Shown piece after piece: positions 18,618 to 26,283 of a stretch of 64,000 nt of DNA. The translations under genes and the position numbers were made by a program. The DNA lies in NCBI GenBank assembly GCA_944392565.1, contig CALXWX010000002.1, forward strand, positions 53,853 to 117,852, read 5' to 3'. The stretch comes from an uncultured Alphaproteobacteria bacterium (lineage in GTDB: Bacteria > Pseudomonadota > Alphaproteobacteria > Rs-D84). Below the pieces are notes generated by a model. It was not told the DNA's origin. It saw only the letters and a program-made list of their open reading frames with translations, and did not search any database. Positions within the stretch are counted from its first letter, which is position 1, and each line of letters begins with the position of its first letter.

Positions 18618-19433
18618 TTATTTTGTTTTCTTTCGCCAATTTGCCATGTGCCACATTATATACTTGCCAAAATTCGTTACGGTTGATATCGAACGAATTT
18701 TTGGGGCGTTTAGTGTTTGCCCGCTGATTAATTCATATTCGTTAATCAAATTGTCAATTTGCCCACGCAGTTGATAATATTTTGCCGCCATCATACCAAA
18801 CGCATAATTTTTGTCTGCAATTGCGACTTCGTCCATATCAACCAATCCAGCAATATGACCGTCGGGGTCAATAATAATGTTTTTTGGCGTCATGCCACAA
18901 TGATACAATCCACGATTTGATTCCGTGCCAATGTTCATTAATTGAACCACCCGCGAAAATAAATTTCCAACAAATGGATTATTAACATCAGATATATTTA
19001 TTTTTGCAACATGATGCGTTTTGGAATATTTCATGCTGTCAATTGATCGCCAATTTATCATCGACATTTTGTAAAACATCGCCAAGATTTCCGCATATAC
19101 AGAATCAATATCTGACGAAGTCATCCCGTCGCCAATGCATTCATACAGTGTTCTGCCTGGGATAATTTTATATTGTTCAAAACATTGACCTGAATTTAAA
19201 TGTATATTGATTTCTGGGGCTGGGATTCCATGGTCATTCAGCATTCTGGCAACAACCGCATTTTTTAACGCTAATGCGGCATGATTGAATTTATAAACAT
19301 ATTCGATACGACTGGATTGCGATTTTGATATGAATACACTGTCCAGACTGCCGCGAATTTTTGGCGTTCGAATAATGCATTCACCAATTTGCACACTGCG
19401 CACGGCATCAGAAACATGAAATTTTTTTGACAT
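18618..19433 (-). CDS. aminoglycoside-phosphotransferase-like kinase fold protein
   Basis: 271 residues. The C-terminal lobe has YHCGMTPKNIIIDPDGHIAGLVDMDEVAIADKNYAFGM, shown here only as the pattern HCGMTPKN and VDMDE. In APH/choline kinases the catalytic loop is HGDxxxxN; here the Gly-Asp pair is Cys-Gly, so the catalytic Asp appears to be missing while the Asn and the metal-binding Asp remain. It may be a pseudokinase or use another residue. AAGGGA precedes the ATG. It lies between prfB and tRNA-Arg on the same strand. Confidence 0.6.
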   Translation of the reverse strand: MSKKFHVSDAVRSVQIGECIIRTPKIRGSLDSVFISKSQSSRIEYVYKFNHAALALKNAVVARMLNDHGIPAPEINIHLNSGQCFEQYKIIPGRTLYECIGDGMTSSDIDSVYAEILAMFYKMSMINWRSIDSMKYSKTHHVAKINISDVNNPFVGNLFSRVVQLMNIGTESNRGLYHCGMTPKNIIIDPDGHIAGLVDMDEVAIADKNYAFGMMAAKYYQLRGQIDNLINEYELISGQTLNAPKIRSISTVTNFGKYIMWHMANWRKKTK

Positions 19434-19497
19434 AATAATCCCTTAATAAAAGTTGTCAAATATATTTTATTGTCAATATTTGTAAATGTCAAGCCAG

Positions 19498-20572
19498 CTA
19501 TTGATTTCGTTGCAGGCACGCCAGCATAAAATCATCTAAATCCCCGTCCAGCACCGCATCAGAATCTGTTTTTTCAACCCCAGTACGAACATCTTTGACC
19601 AATTGATATGGATACAGAACATAATTTCGTATTTGGCTGCCCCATTCAATTTTCTTTTGTGCCGCCAATGCAGCATTTTCTGCCTCAGCCCGTTTTTGTA
19701 ATTCCAGTTCATATAATTTACTGCGCAGCATTTTCATCGCCATTTCTTTATTTTGAATTTGACTGCGTTCGTTTTGACATGTAACAACGATTCCGGTTGG
19801 AATATGGGTTATACGAACCGCGCTGTCGGTTTTATTAACATGTTGCCCACCGGCACCAGACGAACGATATGTATCAATGCGCAAATCTTTATCATTAATT
19901 TCAATTTCAATTGAATCATCAATGTCTGGCCATACATCAACAGATGCGAAACTGGTTTGGCGCTTGCCATTTGCATTAAACGGCGATATGCGAACCAAAC
20001 GATGAACGCCGATTTCATTTTTCAGCCACCCATATGCCCGTTCGCCACTGATGCGATATGTTATATTTTTTATACCAGCCGTGTCCCCCGGGTGTTCTTC
20101 TACAACTTCGCATTTAAATCCATGGCGTTCTGACCATCTGGCATACATGCGCGCCAACATTTGCGCCCAATCTTGTGCCTCGGTCCCACCGGCACCCGCT
20201 TGGATAAATAAAAACGCGCCATTGTTATCTGCTGGATCAGAAAACAATGTAATAAATTTTGCACGATGTGCCGCGTCTGATAATTTTTCAATTGCGGCAA
20301 TTACATCCGGGTCATCGGGGGCAATGTCATATAATTCCGCCAGATTTTTATATTCTGATTCCAATTCTTGTAATTCTTTCAGCGACTTTTCCAACCCAGA
20401 TTTTTTTTGTAATAATGCACGCGCATTATCAGGATTATTCCATAAATTTGGATTATTTGTTTGCTCTGCCAGTATTTCTATTTCCGCAACCAGTTTTTCT
20501 GGGTTAAAGAAACCCCCTGACGGCGGCGATGTCGTCTGATATTTGCGATAAAATTTCGTTCGGCATAATCAT
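19498..20572 (-). CDS. prfB: peptide chain release factor 2, programmed +1 frameshift at a UAA
   Basis: RF2 ends translation at UAA and UGA. Frame one runs from ATG 20572 for 22 codons to a TAA (20506-20504); skipping one T continues with AAC CCA GAA in the long frame to TAG at 19498, giving about 357 residues, the usual length. The site is AGG GGG TTT CTT TAA C, identical in layout to the classic AGGGGG-NNN-CUU-UGA-C signal except that the stop is UAA. The product has the SPF anticodon-like motif (ISPFNANG) and the catalytic GGQ (SGAGGQHVN). A promoter 8 nt upstream of the ATG suggests a leaderless mRNA. Confidence 0.92.
20504..20518 (-). promoter_or_regulatory. RF2 recoding site
   Basis: Minus-strand AGGGGG (internal Shine-Dalgarno) three bases before CTT, then TAA and C. 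Slippage of the CUU-decoding tRNA to UUU bypasses the stop. UAA is read by RF1 as well as RF2, so feedback by RF2 level alone would be blunted. Confidence 0.85.
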
Positions 20573-20580
20573 AATTGGGC

Positions 20581-20608
20581 ATATTAACAGCTTATTTGCC
20601 TAAATCAA
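20581..20608 (-). promoter_or_regulatory. prfB promoter, leaderless layout
   Basis: Minus-strand TTGATT (20603-20608), 16-nt spacer, TAATAT (20581-20586), then 8 nt to the ATG at 20572. No ribosome site. Confidence 0.55.
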
Positions 20609-20640
20609 CAAATTTATAAATATCGTGATTAAATGAATGA

Positions 20641-20669
20641 TTGCCTTTTTTATGTGAATATGTTAAAAT
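20641..20669 (+). promoter_or_regulatory. promoter of the secreted Cys protein gene
   Basis: TTGCCT (20641-20646), 17-nt spacer, TAAAAT (20664-20669), leaving a short leader that holds GAGGGGA before the ATG at 20696. Confidence 0.55.
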
Positions 20670-20695
20670 TTTTCTAAACGAGAGGGGATTTCACA

Positions 20696-21958
20696 ATGAA
20701 AACGGTATTCGCAGCATTTGGTTTTATCGGTGCAATTATCATGGCATCGCCGGCATTCGCCGTGTCTGCTGGGACAGTTGCAACAGATTCTGTGTCGCGT
20801 GGGGTGTCGGCAAATTATGTTGGCGCAAACAATACAACATCATCCACCGGGCGCGGATATCAAAGTTTGGCAAACGCATATCAAACTAATCAGCGTAATA
20901 CATATTATATGATTACCCAGCCGGATGTTGACTCTGCATGTCGTGAACGCATTTATAATTGTTTGGCGGAATACTGTGGCGATGTAACAGTTGTCCCGGG
21001 GCAACGGTCTGGGCGCTGTCAATATGCAACAGAATCTGAATTGTATAATTATGCATTATTATGTCTGCAACGCGACACATCGGCATTGTTGCCGCAATAT
21101 AATGTAAATACCAGAACTGGTACGGGTGGGATGAATACCGCGGCGCGGCTGTGTCCACCATATGTACAACAGGAAGTAATGTCATACCTGGCAATGGCGA
21201 ATATGGCAGATGATTTATCAAAATCACATTCTGATTTATGTTTGCAACGCCGCCAAGAAATGGAAGCTGCCATGGCATGCCACGCAGTTGCATTGGCATA
21301 TGGCAACGAAACAACCAGTATGTTAACAACGCAATTAACAGATGCATGTGGTGCCGGTGTACCGGGTGGTTCGGCAGAAATGGTAACACGCTTTGCCAAT
21401 GCGGGTAATGTTGGCGCAAATGTATGGGGATGGGCTGAAAAGATATTGAACTTGGAAATGAATGAAAAGGGCGAAGATTGGCAAATGGCGGTTGATTCTG
21501 TGCTGGCCAGCTATGCCAATCGAATGAATTTGGCATGTGGCGATGATTTACAGTTAAATACAGCATCGTATTCAACGGCAAATTCTTCATCATCGCCAAC
21601 GACATTGCAAACCGTTGCGGCATTGGCAACCGGGGTTGCATTCCCGTCTGCCGCGCCCCAGGTTCAAAATCCATATGAAAACCAGAGCTTGTATATGGAA
21701 TTAACAACAATGTCGGACATATATGATTTTAATACTGCGCAACAAATAATTAATGCCGCGATGTCCAGTCCTGTTACAACACAAAATGATTTCTTGACCA
21801 CGGCACAATTAAGTAATATGCAAACTGCATATACCCGCGGGACCAAGGTGTTTATCCTGCGCGACAGTGCGCGATGCTATATAATTCCGGTTCAATCATT
21901 AACAACGACGGAATCAAACTTGATTGCACAAACATTTGCCAGTTGCATCAGCCGATAG
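20696..21958 (+). CDS. secreted Cys-motif protein (CX6CX4C family)
   Basis: 420 residues with a signal peptide ending AFAVSA (about residue 22-25). After a Ser/Thr/Asn-rich linker comes CRERIYNCLAEYC, the same C-x6-C-x4-C spacing as CREAYATCMDQFC in the large protein at 60790-63312. Further Cys are spread as CQYATE, CLQRD, CPPY, CLQRRQEMEAAMAC. The frame carries GAGGGGA before the ATG and a terminator after it, so it is a single-gene unit. Probably periplasmic or surface-located; unknown function. The lineage-specific family call is my inference from the shared spacing. Confidence 0.7.
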   Translation: MKTVFAAFGFIGAIIMASPAFAVSAGTVATDSVSRGVSANYVGANNTTSSTGRGYQSLANAYQTNQRNTYYMITQPDVDSACRERIYNCLAEYCGDVTVVPGQRSGRCQYATESELYNYALLCLQRDTSALLPQYNVNTRTGTGGMNTAARLCPPYVQQEVMSYLAMANMADDLSKSHSDLCLQRRQEMEAAMACHAVALAYGNETTSMLTTQLTDACGAGVPGGSAEMVTRFANAGNVGANVWGWAEKILNLEMNEKGEDWQMAVDSVLASYANRMNLACGDDLQLNTASYSTANSSSSPTTLQTVAALATGVAFPSAAPQVQNPYENQSLYMELTTMSDIYDFNTAQQIINAAMSSPVTTQNDFLTTAQLSNMQTAYTRGTKVFILRDSARCYIIPVQSLTTTESNLIAQTFASCISR

Positions 21959-21966
21959 ATGTAAAA

Positions 21967-21991
21967 AGGACCGCTTCGCGGTTCTTTTTTT
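21967..21991 (+). terminator. terminator
   Basis: ACCGC TTC GCGGT stem followed by TTCTTTTTTT, 9 nt after the stop codon at 21958. Confidence 0.75.
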
Positions 21992-22012
21992 ATGATACGA
22001 TTCCCGAAACGC

Positions 22013-22041
22013 TTGAACGATGGTTGAAAATCTGATATAAT
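22013..22041 (+). promoter_or_regulatory. amidase promoter, leaderless layout
   Basis: TTGAAC (22013-22018), 17-nt spacer, perfect TATAAT (22036-22041), then only 8 nt to ATG 22050. Confidence 0.7.
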
Positions 22042-22049
22042 ATTTCAAA

Positions 22050-23207
22050 ATGAAATTCACCAGACGAACACTTTTAAAATTTGCCGGTATTGGCACGGTT
22101 GCAATCGCAATGTTGCCACGGATGGCATTTGCCGCACGCAATACATTGCGTACGGTTCGCACGGGAATTCAACCGGGAAATAAAACGCGTTTGGTTATTG
22201 AAACGGGCGCACGACCATCTTATTCTGTATCTTATCCGGCAAACCAATTGGTCGTAACATTATCTAATACGGCGGCAAATGCATCATTGGCACCATCATT
22301 GGTTGCGGGGTCACTGGTTACTGCGATTACCCAGGTGCAATCCGGCGACAAACTGCAAATTGTTGCTGATTTGGCAAAACCAATTAATGAGATTCCGCGT
22401 GATAATATAATGCTGTTATCGCCGAACGGTGATAATGATTATCGTTTGGTTTTGGACTTTGCGGCATCATCTGGTGCGTCGGCTGTGGCATCTGCATCAT
22501 CAGCTGCAAAACAATCATCCGCGCCATCCCGCAAATATGTAATTGTAATTGATGCGGGACACGGTGGCAAAGATCCGGGCTGCATTGGCAAGGGCGGCAC
22601 CCAGGAAAAAGTTGTTGTATTATCTGTTGCCAAGAAATTAAAAACCAAACTGGACGCGGCGGGATTTCAAACATATTTAACACGCAGTAATGATACATAC
22701 TTGAAACTGGCGCAACGCGCATCGATTGGCGAAAAGAAACACGCTGATTTATTCTTGTCATTGCATGCAAACGCGAACCCCAGTCGCGCAATGCAGGGAT
22801 TTTCAATCTATACATTATCTGAAAAGGCATCTGACGAAGAAGCGGCTAAATTGGCGGATGCTGAAAACGCGGCGGATAAAATAGATGTCAGCGGTTTTGA
22901 ACAATTTGACAAGGATATTCGTATCGCGCTGTCATCATTGCAACAACACGCTGTTGCGGAAATGTCGGTTGAATATGCCAACGGATGCGCATCACAGTTT
23001 AAGCGCGCAAAAATCACCCAACAACCGGGTCCTGACGTTCGCCATGCGCCATTTGCGGTATTGCGTTCAACTGTTCCTGGGGCGCTGATTGAACTGGGGC
23101 ATCTGTCAAATGCCGCCGAAGAAAAACTGTTAAAATCATCATCGCACCAGGATAAATTGGTTGCGGCAATTGTAAAATCGGTCAAGTCATATAATTTTGA
23201 TGTATAA
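22050..23207 (+). CDS. amiC: N-acetylmuramoyl-L-alanine amidase, AmiC type
   Basis: 385 residues. The N terminus has a Tat-type signal (TRRTLLKF, then a hydrophobic stretch ending AFAA), as in E. coli AmiA/AmiC. Residues 30-140 fit an AMIN domain (RLVIETGARPSYSV...), then after a Ser/Ala linker the Amidase_3 domain with zinc ligands in IDAGHGGKDPG, GGTQEK, LFLSLHANANP and the catalytic IELGHLSN. It splits septal peptidoglycan during daughter-cell separation. The promoter abuts the ATG. Confidence 0.92.
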   Translation: MKFTRRTLLKFAGIGTVAIAMLPRMAFAARNTLRTVRTGIQPGNKTRLVIETGARPSYSVSYPANQLVVTLSNTAANASLAPSLVAGSLVTAITQVQSGDKLQIVADLAKPINEIPRDNIMLLSPNGDNDYRLVLDFAASSGASAVASASSAAKQSSAPSRKYVIVIDAGHGGKDPGCIGKGGTQEKVVVLSVAKKLKTKLDAAGFQTYLTRSNDTYLKLAQRASIGEKKHADLFLSLHANANPSRAMQGFSIYTLSEKASDEEAAKLADAENAADKIDVSGFEQFDKDIRIALSSLQQHAVAEMSVEYANGCASQFKRAKITQQPGPDVRHAPFAVLRSTVPGALIELGHLSNAAEEKLLKSSSHQDKLVAAIVKSVKSYNFDV

Positions 23208-23249
23208 TCGCTTGCAAATTAAAACGGGTTCTGTATAATATCCCGCATC

Positions 23250-23339
23250 GGAGATGTGGCAGAGTGGTCGAATGCGCGCGACTCGAAATCGTGTATACGG
23301 GCAACCGTATCAAGGGTTCGAATCCCTTCGTCTCCGCCA
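23250..23339 (+). tRNA. tRNA-Ser (CGA anticodon)
   Basis: 90-nt class II tRNA: acceptor GGAGATG with its 3' partner CGTCTCC, anticodon loop ACTCGAAAT, long variable arm, T loop TTCGAAT, discriminator G, encoded CCA. A terminator follows, then a copy of the 3' end 177 nt downstream. Confidence 0.92.
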
Positions 23340-23347
23340 CAATAAAA

Positions 23348-23373
23348 ATCACGCCCAGCGGGCGTGTTTTTTA
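23348..23373 (+). terminator. terminator after tRNA-Ser
   Basis: CACGCC/GGCGTG stem with a four-base loop and TTTTTT. Confidence 0.85.
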
Positions 23374-23497
23374 TTGTGTTTGATAATGTGGATTCGAACC
23401 CGGGGCAAAGGGTTCGAACCGCCGCAAAAAGGCGGACGGGCGTACGCCGGTTTGCGCGAATGCGCAAATTTTGCCAGGTGATGCAGCGCAGCGAAAT

Positions 23498-23516
23498 AAT
23501 CCCTTCATCTCCGCCA
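23498..23516 (+). repeat. displaced copy of the tRNA-Ser 3' end
   Basis: AATCCCTTCATCTCCGCCA matches the last 19 bases of the tRNA-Ser gene at 23321-23339 with one mismatch, 177 nt downstream, and is followed by its own ATACCGC/GCGGTAT terminator. The 120-nt stretch between holds several GC-rich hairpins and no gene. Confidence 0.85.
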
Positions 23517-23522
23517 GGAATC

Positions 23523-23544
23523 ATACCGCACCGCGGTATTTTTT
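23523..23544 (+). terminator. terminator after the tRNA-Ser tail copy
   Basis: ATACCGC ACC GCGGTAT followed by TTTTTT. Confidence 0.8.
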
Positions 23545-23618
23545 ATTGAATTTTTGCGTATTTTATGGTATAATTACGGGCAAAGAACGGACGCGGTGCG
23601 CCCGTCTTTTTTTTATTT

Positions 23619-23668
23619 TATCCCGCCCCGCGGGATTTTTTATTTATAACCAAAAAGGAAATAAATAT
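23619..23668 (+). promoter_or_regulatory. hairpin leader, copy 1
   Basis: ATCCCGC CCC GCGGGAT plus TTTTTT, then AAAAAGGAAATAAAT and an ATG. A second copy of the hairpin with a similar purine-rich ribosome site stands at 25064-25108 before the muramidase gene. The hairpin looks like a terminator yet lies 25-30 nt upstream of a start codon. Confidence 0.7.
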
Positions 23669-23716
23669 GAAACAACCAGATTTCTTGGCAAAATTAATTT
23701 TGATACATCGGGCAAT

Positions 23717-24673
23717 ATGATTCAACCACAGTATGATATGACATTGGAACAATTCCAAACAGCCCAATTTGAATTAGATTCCGATTTTGAAAATGCCAAA
23801 CAAGAAGCCGAAGATGCAATTCAAACAGAATATGGTGAATATTTTGACAATCTGGGAATTGATTTTGATATAGACAATTATGTAATCCAATCCGAAGCCA
23901 TAGCGGTCAAAGTATTATATCCTGCGGGCAACATTATAACACGTAATCTGCTTATATATGATTTAAACATTCCCAACTTTGCAAAACAACCAAAAATATG
24001 GCGATGGCACAGCGAAGGGACCGATGGTACGTGCGATGAGTGTGCCGCACTGGACGAAACAGTGTTTTTTGAAGAGTCAGATATTCCCGAGATACCGGTA
24101 CATCCGAATTGTCGTTGCTATATCACCGAAGAAACCATCGATGACCATGGAAATACAATAAAAAGCAAGGTATATAAAACTGGCAAAAATCAAAATGCGC
24201 ATCAACCAATATTCGAACGACCTGTTAATACAGAACCTGGAACATACGCTAAATTTGATGGAAGGGCTTTAACTATATACCAAAATAATAAGGAGATATA
24301 TAAATTTGATGCGAGATCTGGCAAGCCGGAATACCAGGACCCAAAATATCAAAATTTACCAAACCAAGGCCCAATCCCAGAGGGAGCTTACGTGGCGAGA
24401 CAATCCGAAATTCAACATATTACTCCGTATGGCCTACTTGCCGGCATTGTGAATGCGGGCACATGGAAAGGAAGTTTATATTCTTGGGGCAACTCTCGTG
24501 TATGGTTGGAACCATCAAATACAACAAATACTTATGGTCGTGATGGTTTTTCTATTCATGGTGGCTTATTTCCGGGTTCTGCGGGCTGCATAGATTTAAC
24601 AGGACAAATTAATATGTTTATACCATGGTTGGAAAGCACTGGAAAAGACCTGATTATTTATGTAGAATACTAG
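23717..24673 (+). CDS. MuF-type protein with L,D-transpeptidase-like C-terminal domain (putative toxin)
   Basis: From ATG 23717 the product has 318 residues. About residues 95-140 match the end of the phage MuF/SPP1-gp7 head-protein domain (GTCDECAALDE ... VHPNCRC). The C-terminal 150 residues look like a DUF2778/Tlde1-type L,D-transpeptidase fold, with catalytic SIHGG ... GSAGCIDL. MuF domains fused to toxins are a known polymorphic-toxin class, so a peptidoglycan-attacking effector is inferred. The frame is open far upstream without a ribosome site; an ATG at 23667 with AAGGA is one frame off and encodes 17 residues that align with the expected N terminus, hinting at a frameshift. Confidence 0.7.
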   Translation: MIQPQYDMTLEQFQTAQFELDSDFENAKQEAEDAIQTEYGEYFDNLGIDFDIDNYVIQSEAIAVKVLYPAGNIITRNLLIYDLNIPNFAKQPKIWRWHSEGTDGTCDECAALDETVFFEESDIPEIPVHPNCRCYITEETIDDHGNTIKSKVYKTGKNQNAHQPIFERPVNTEPGTYAKFDGRALTIYQNNKEIYKFDARSGKPEYQDPKYQNLPNQGPIPEGAYVARQSEIQHITPYGLLAGIVNAGTWKGSLYSWGNSRVWLEPSNTTNTYGRDGFSIHGGLFPGSAGCIDLTGQINMFIPWLESTGKDLIIYVEY

Positions 24674-24695
24674 TACATTAACAGTATCAACGGCA

Positions 24696-25028
24696 ATGTA
24701 TAAAGACAGTCAGACAATTTTATATACAAAAAGTGTACTTTATTTGGCGACAGTATTATTTTTTGTAAATGATGCACGAAATTTGCTGTTAAACCCCAAG
24801 TGGGACGGCATGCTGTCTTGGATAACGTTCGATATAAAATACTTAATTATATTAGATTTGGTATTATCAATTATTTTTTTACTGATGTTTATATTGGCCA
24901 TATTCCCAACCATCAAAACATACAGATGGAAAACATTATGGATTTTCCTGTTATCCATTCCAGCAATGTTCATAATGTTTTTAGTGTATATATACTTTTT
25001 ATTTCCGCTATTACATCTGTTATTTTAA
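24696..25028 (+). CDS. three-TM membrane protein, possible immunity protein
   Basis: 110 residues with three hydrophobic segments (about 15-30, 48-72, 84-108) and few polar loops. It begins 22 nt after the putative toxin. A small membrane protein directly downstream of a cell-wall-targeting effector is the usual place of an immunity protein; this is inference from position only. Confidence 0.5.
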   Translation: MYKDSQTILYTKSVLYLATVLFFVNDARNLLLNPKWDGMLSWITFDIKYLIILDLVLSIIFLLMFILAIFPTIKTYRWKTLWIFLLSIPAMFIMFLVYIYFLFPLLHLLF

Positions 25029-25063
25029 TTCATATTAAATAAACCAATACAAACATAAATTTT

Positions 25064-25108
25064 TATCCCGCCCCGCGGGATTTTTTGTTTACCAAAGGGG
25101 GAAATACC
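25064..25108 (+). promoter_or_regulatory. hairpin leader, copy 2
   Basis: Same ATCCCGC CCC GCGGGAT TTTTTT hairpin as at 23619, followed by AAAGGGGGAAATACC and the muramidase ATG. Confidence 0.7.
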
Positions 25109-25660
25109 ATGTACAACAAAAATCATACAATAAATGACACAAACTTTGATATGGCTTACGAAAAACTTGCTGAACGCGAAGGCGGTTATACCGACGGCAC
25201 AGACCAAATTGATGACGAAGCAACAAATATGGGTATTACCCAAACTACACTGACCAATTATTCTGCAAAACACCCAGAATCAAACATGCCATCTGATGTA
25301 AAACATTTAACACCAAATCAAGCACGCGAAATATATAAATCAGAATACTGGGATAACACCAATATACCGCAAATAAATAACCCACGCATACGGAACGCAG
25401 TATTTGACATGAGTGTCATGAGTGGTCCAATCATTCCAACAAAAACAATCCAGCAAACATTAAATGAACAAATGAATGCCAATTTACCAGAAACAGGGTA
25501 TCTGGGCAAACAAACAATAACTGCATTGAATGCAATCTCCGACAACAAAATAAATGATTTTATGAAATCACTAATAAGGAACAGAATAGAATCATTGCAA
25601 ACTATGTCCAATTGGTCAACGGCCCAAAACGGGTGGACACGACGAACAAAATCATATTAA
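25109..25660 (+). CDS. GH108-like N-acetylmuramidase
   Basis: 183 residues. The catalytic region reads LAEREGGYTDG ... NMGITQTTL, where the Glu of EGGY is the family catalytic acid, followed by AREIYKSEYWDN, VFDMSVMSGP and a PG_binding_3-like C terminus (GYLGKQTITALNAI). It has no signal peptide, as in phage endolysins. GGGGGA precedes ATG 25109. It lies behind the MuF protein and its putative partner; together they look like a cell-wall-degrading cassette. Confidence 0.85.
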   Translation: MYNKNHTINDTNFDMAYEKLAEREGGYTDGTDQIDDEATNMGITQTTLTNYSAKHPESNMPSDVKHLTPNQAREIYKSEYWDNTNIPQINNPRIRNAVFDMSVMSGPIIPTKTIQQTLNEQMNANLPETGYLGKQTITALNAISDNKINDFMKSLIRNRIESLQTMSNWSTAQNGWTRRTKSY

Positions 25661-25833
25661 TTTTTTGGTTTTATCCATAATCCCTCGACTGTGACCGATA
25701 CACCACAAAACGCACCATCTGCGCTGTTCAATTTCCAAACACCGCCCCAATCATGAATTGTATAATTGGCAATGGCACACCCGCCCATCACAGACAGCAA
25801 TACAAAAACAAATAAACAACGCAACTTTTTCAT
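25657..25833 (-). CDS. small lipoprotein
   Basis: 58 residues from ATG 25833: MKKLRCLFVFVLLSVMGGC gives a lipoprotein signal with lipobox VMGGC. The short mature part has a WGGVWKLNSADGAFCGVSV core. Convergent with the muramidase gene (4-nt overlap). In phage lysis cassettes small lipoproteins act as spanins; a spanin-like or protective role is possible but not shown. Confidence 0.55.
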   Translation of the reverse strand: MKKLRCLFVFVLLSVMGGCAIANYTIHDWGGVWKLNSADGAFCGVSVTVEGLWIKPKN

Positions 25834-25901
25834 CACTAAAATTGTATATCTTTTATATAACCACAATCAAACTAGTTTTTTATCCATCCAATAAAAAACA
25901 A

Positions 25902-25929
25902 TTTGATTTTTTACACAAAGCGATACAAT
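25902..25929 (+). promoter_or_regulatory. ATL gene promoter, leaderless layout
   Basis: TTTGAT (25902-25907), 16-nt spacer, TACAAT (25924-25929), 9 nt before ATG 25939. No ribosome site. Confidence 0.5.
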
Positions 25930-25938
25930 ATTACTGAC

Positions 25939-26283
25939 ATGAAATCATTTAACGCCCAGGTTTATGATATCGTTGCACGAATCCCGGCGGGGCGGGTGGC
26001 AACATTTGGGCAAATTGCACGCATGATTGGGCGCCCGCGCATGGCGCGGTTTGTGGGATATGCATCCAACAATAAAAACAGTTGGCATTTGCCATGGCAT
26101 CGCGTGGTCTTTAAAGACGGCAGTCTGTGTGGCGCTGGCTTTTTTGAACAGCAATATAAAGCCCTGAAATCCGAAGGCGTCAAATTCACCCGTGATAAAA
26201 AAGTAAAAATGGATGAATACCAATGGGATCCGGAACGCGACGGCGTACCAATGGACATTCGGGATTTCCCGTTGGTATTTTAA
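25939..26283 (+). CDS. alkyltransferase-like protein (ATL)
   Basis: 114 residues of the MGMT C-terminal fold with helix-turn-helix (GRVATFGQIARMIG) and Tyr/Arg finger region. The reactive Cys of PCHR is Trp here (LPWHRVVF), the definition of ATL proteins, which bind O6-alkylguanine and hand it to nucleotide excision repair rather than repairing it directly. Overlaps the peroxiredoxin gene tail to tail by 4 nt. Confidence 0.9.
   Translation: MKSFNAQVYDIVARIPAGRVATFGQIARMIGRPRMARFVGYASNNKNSWHLPWHRVVFKDGSLCGAGFFEQQYKALKSEGVKFTRDKKVKMDEYQWDPERDGVPMDIRDFPLVF

Noticed and set aside
20913..21710. 265-codon minus-strand frame opposite the secreted protein gene
   Set aside because: His/Met-rich peptide without domain; the plus strand has signal peptide, promoter and terminator.
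25909..26283. Active O6-methylguanine methyltransferase
   Set aside because: The reactive Cys is Trp (PWHR), so it is an alkyltransferase-like protein.
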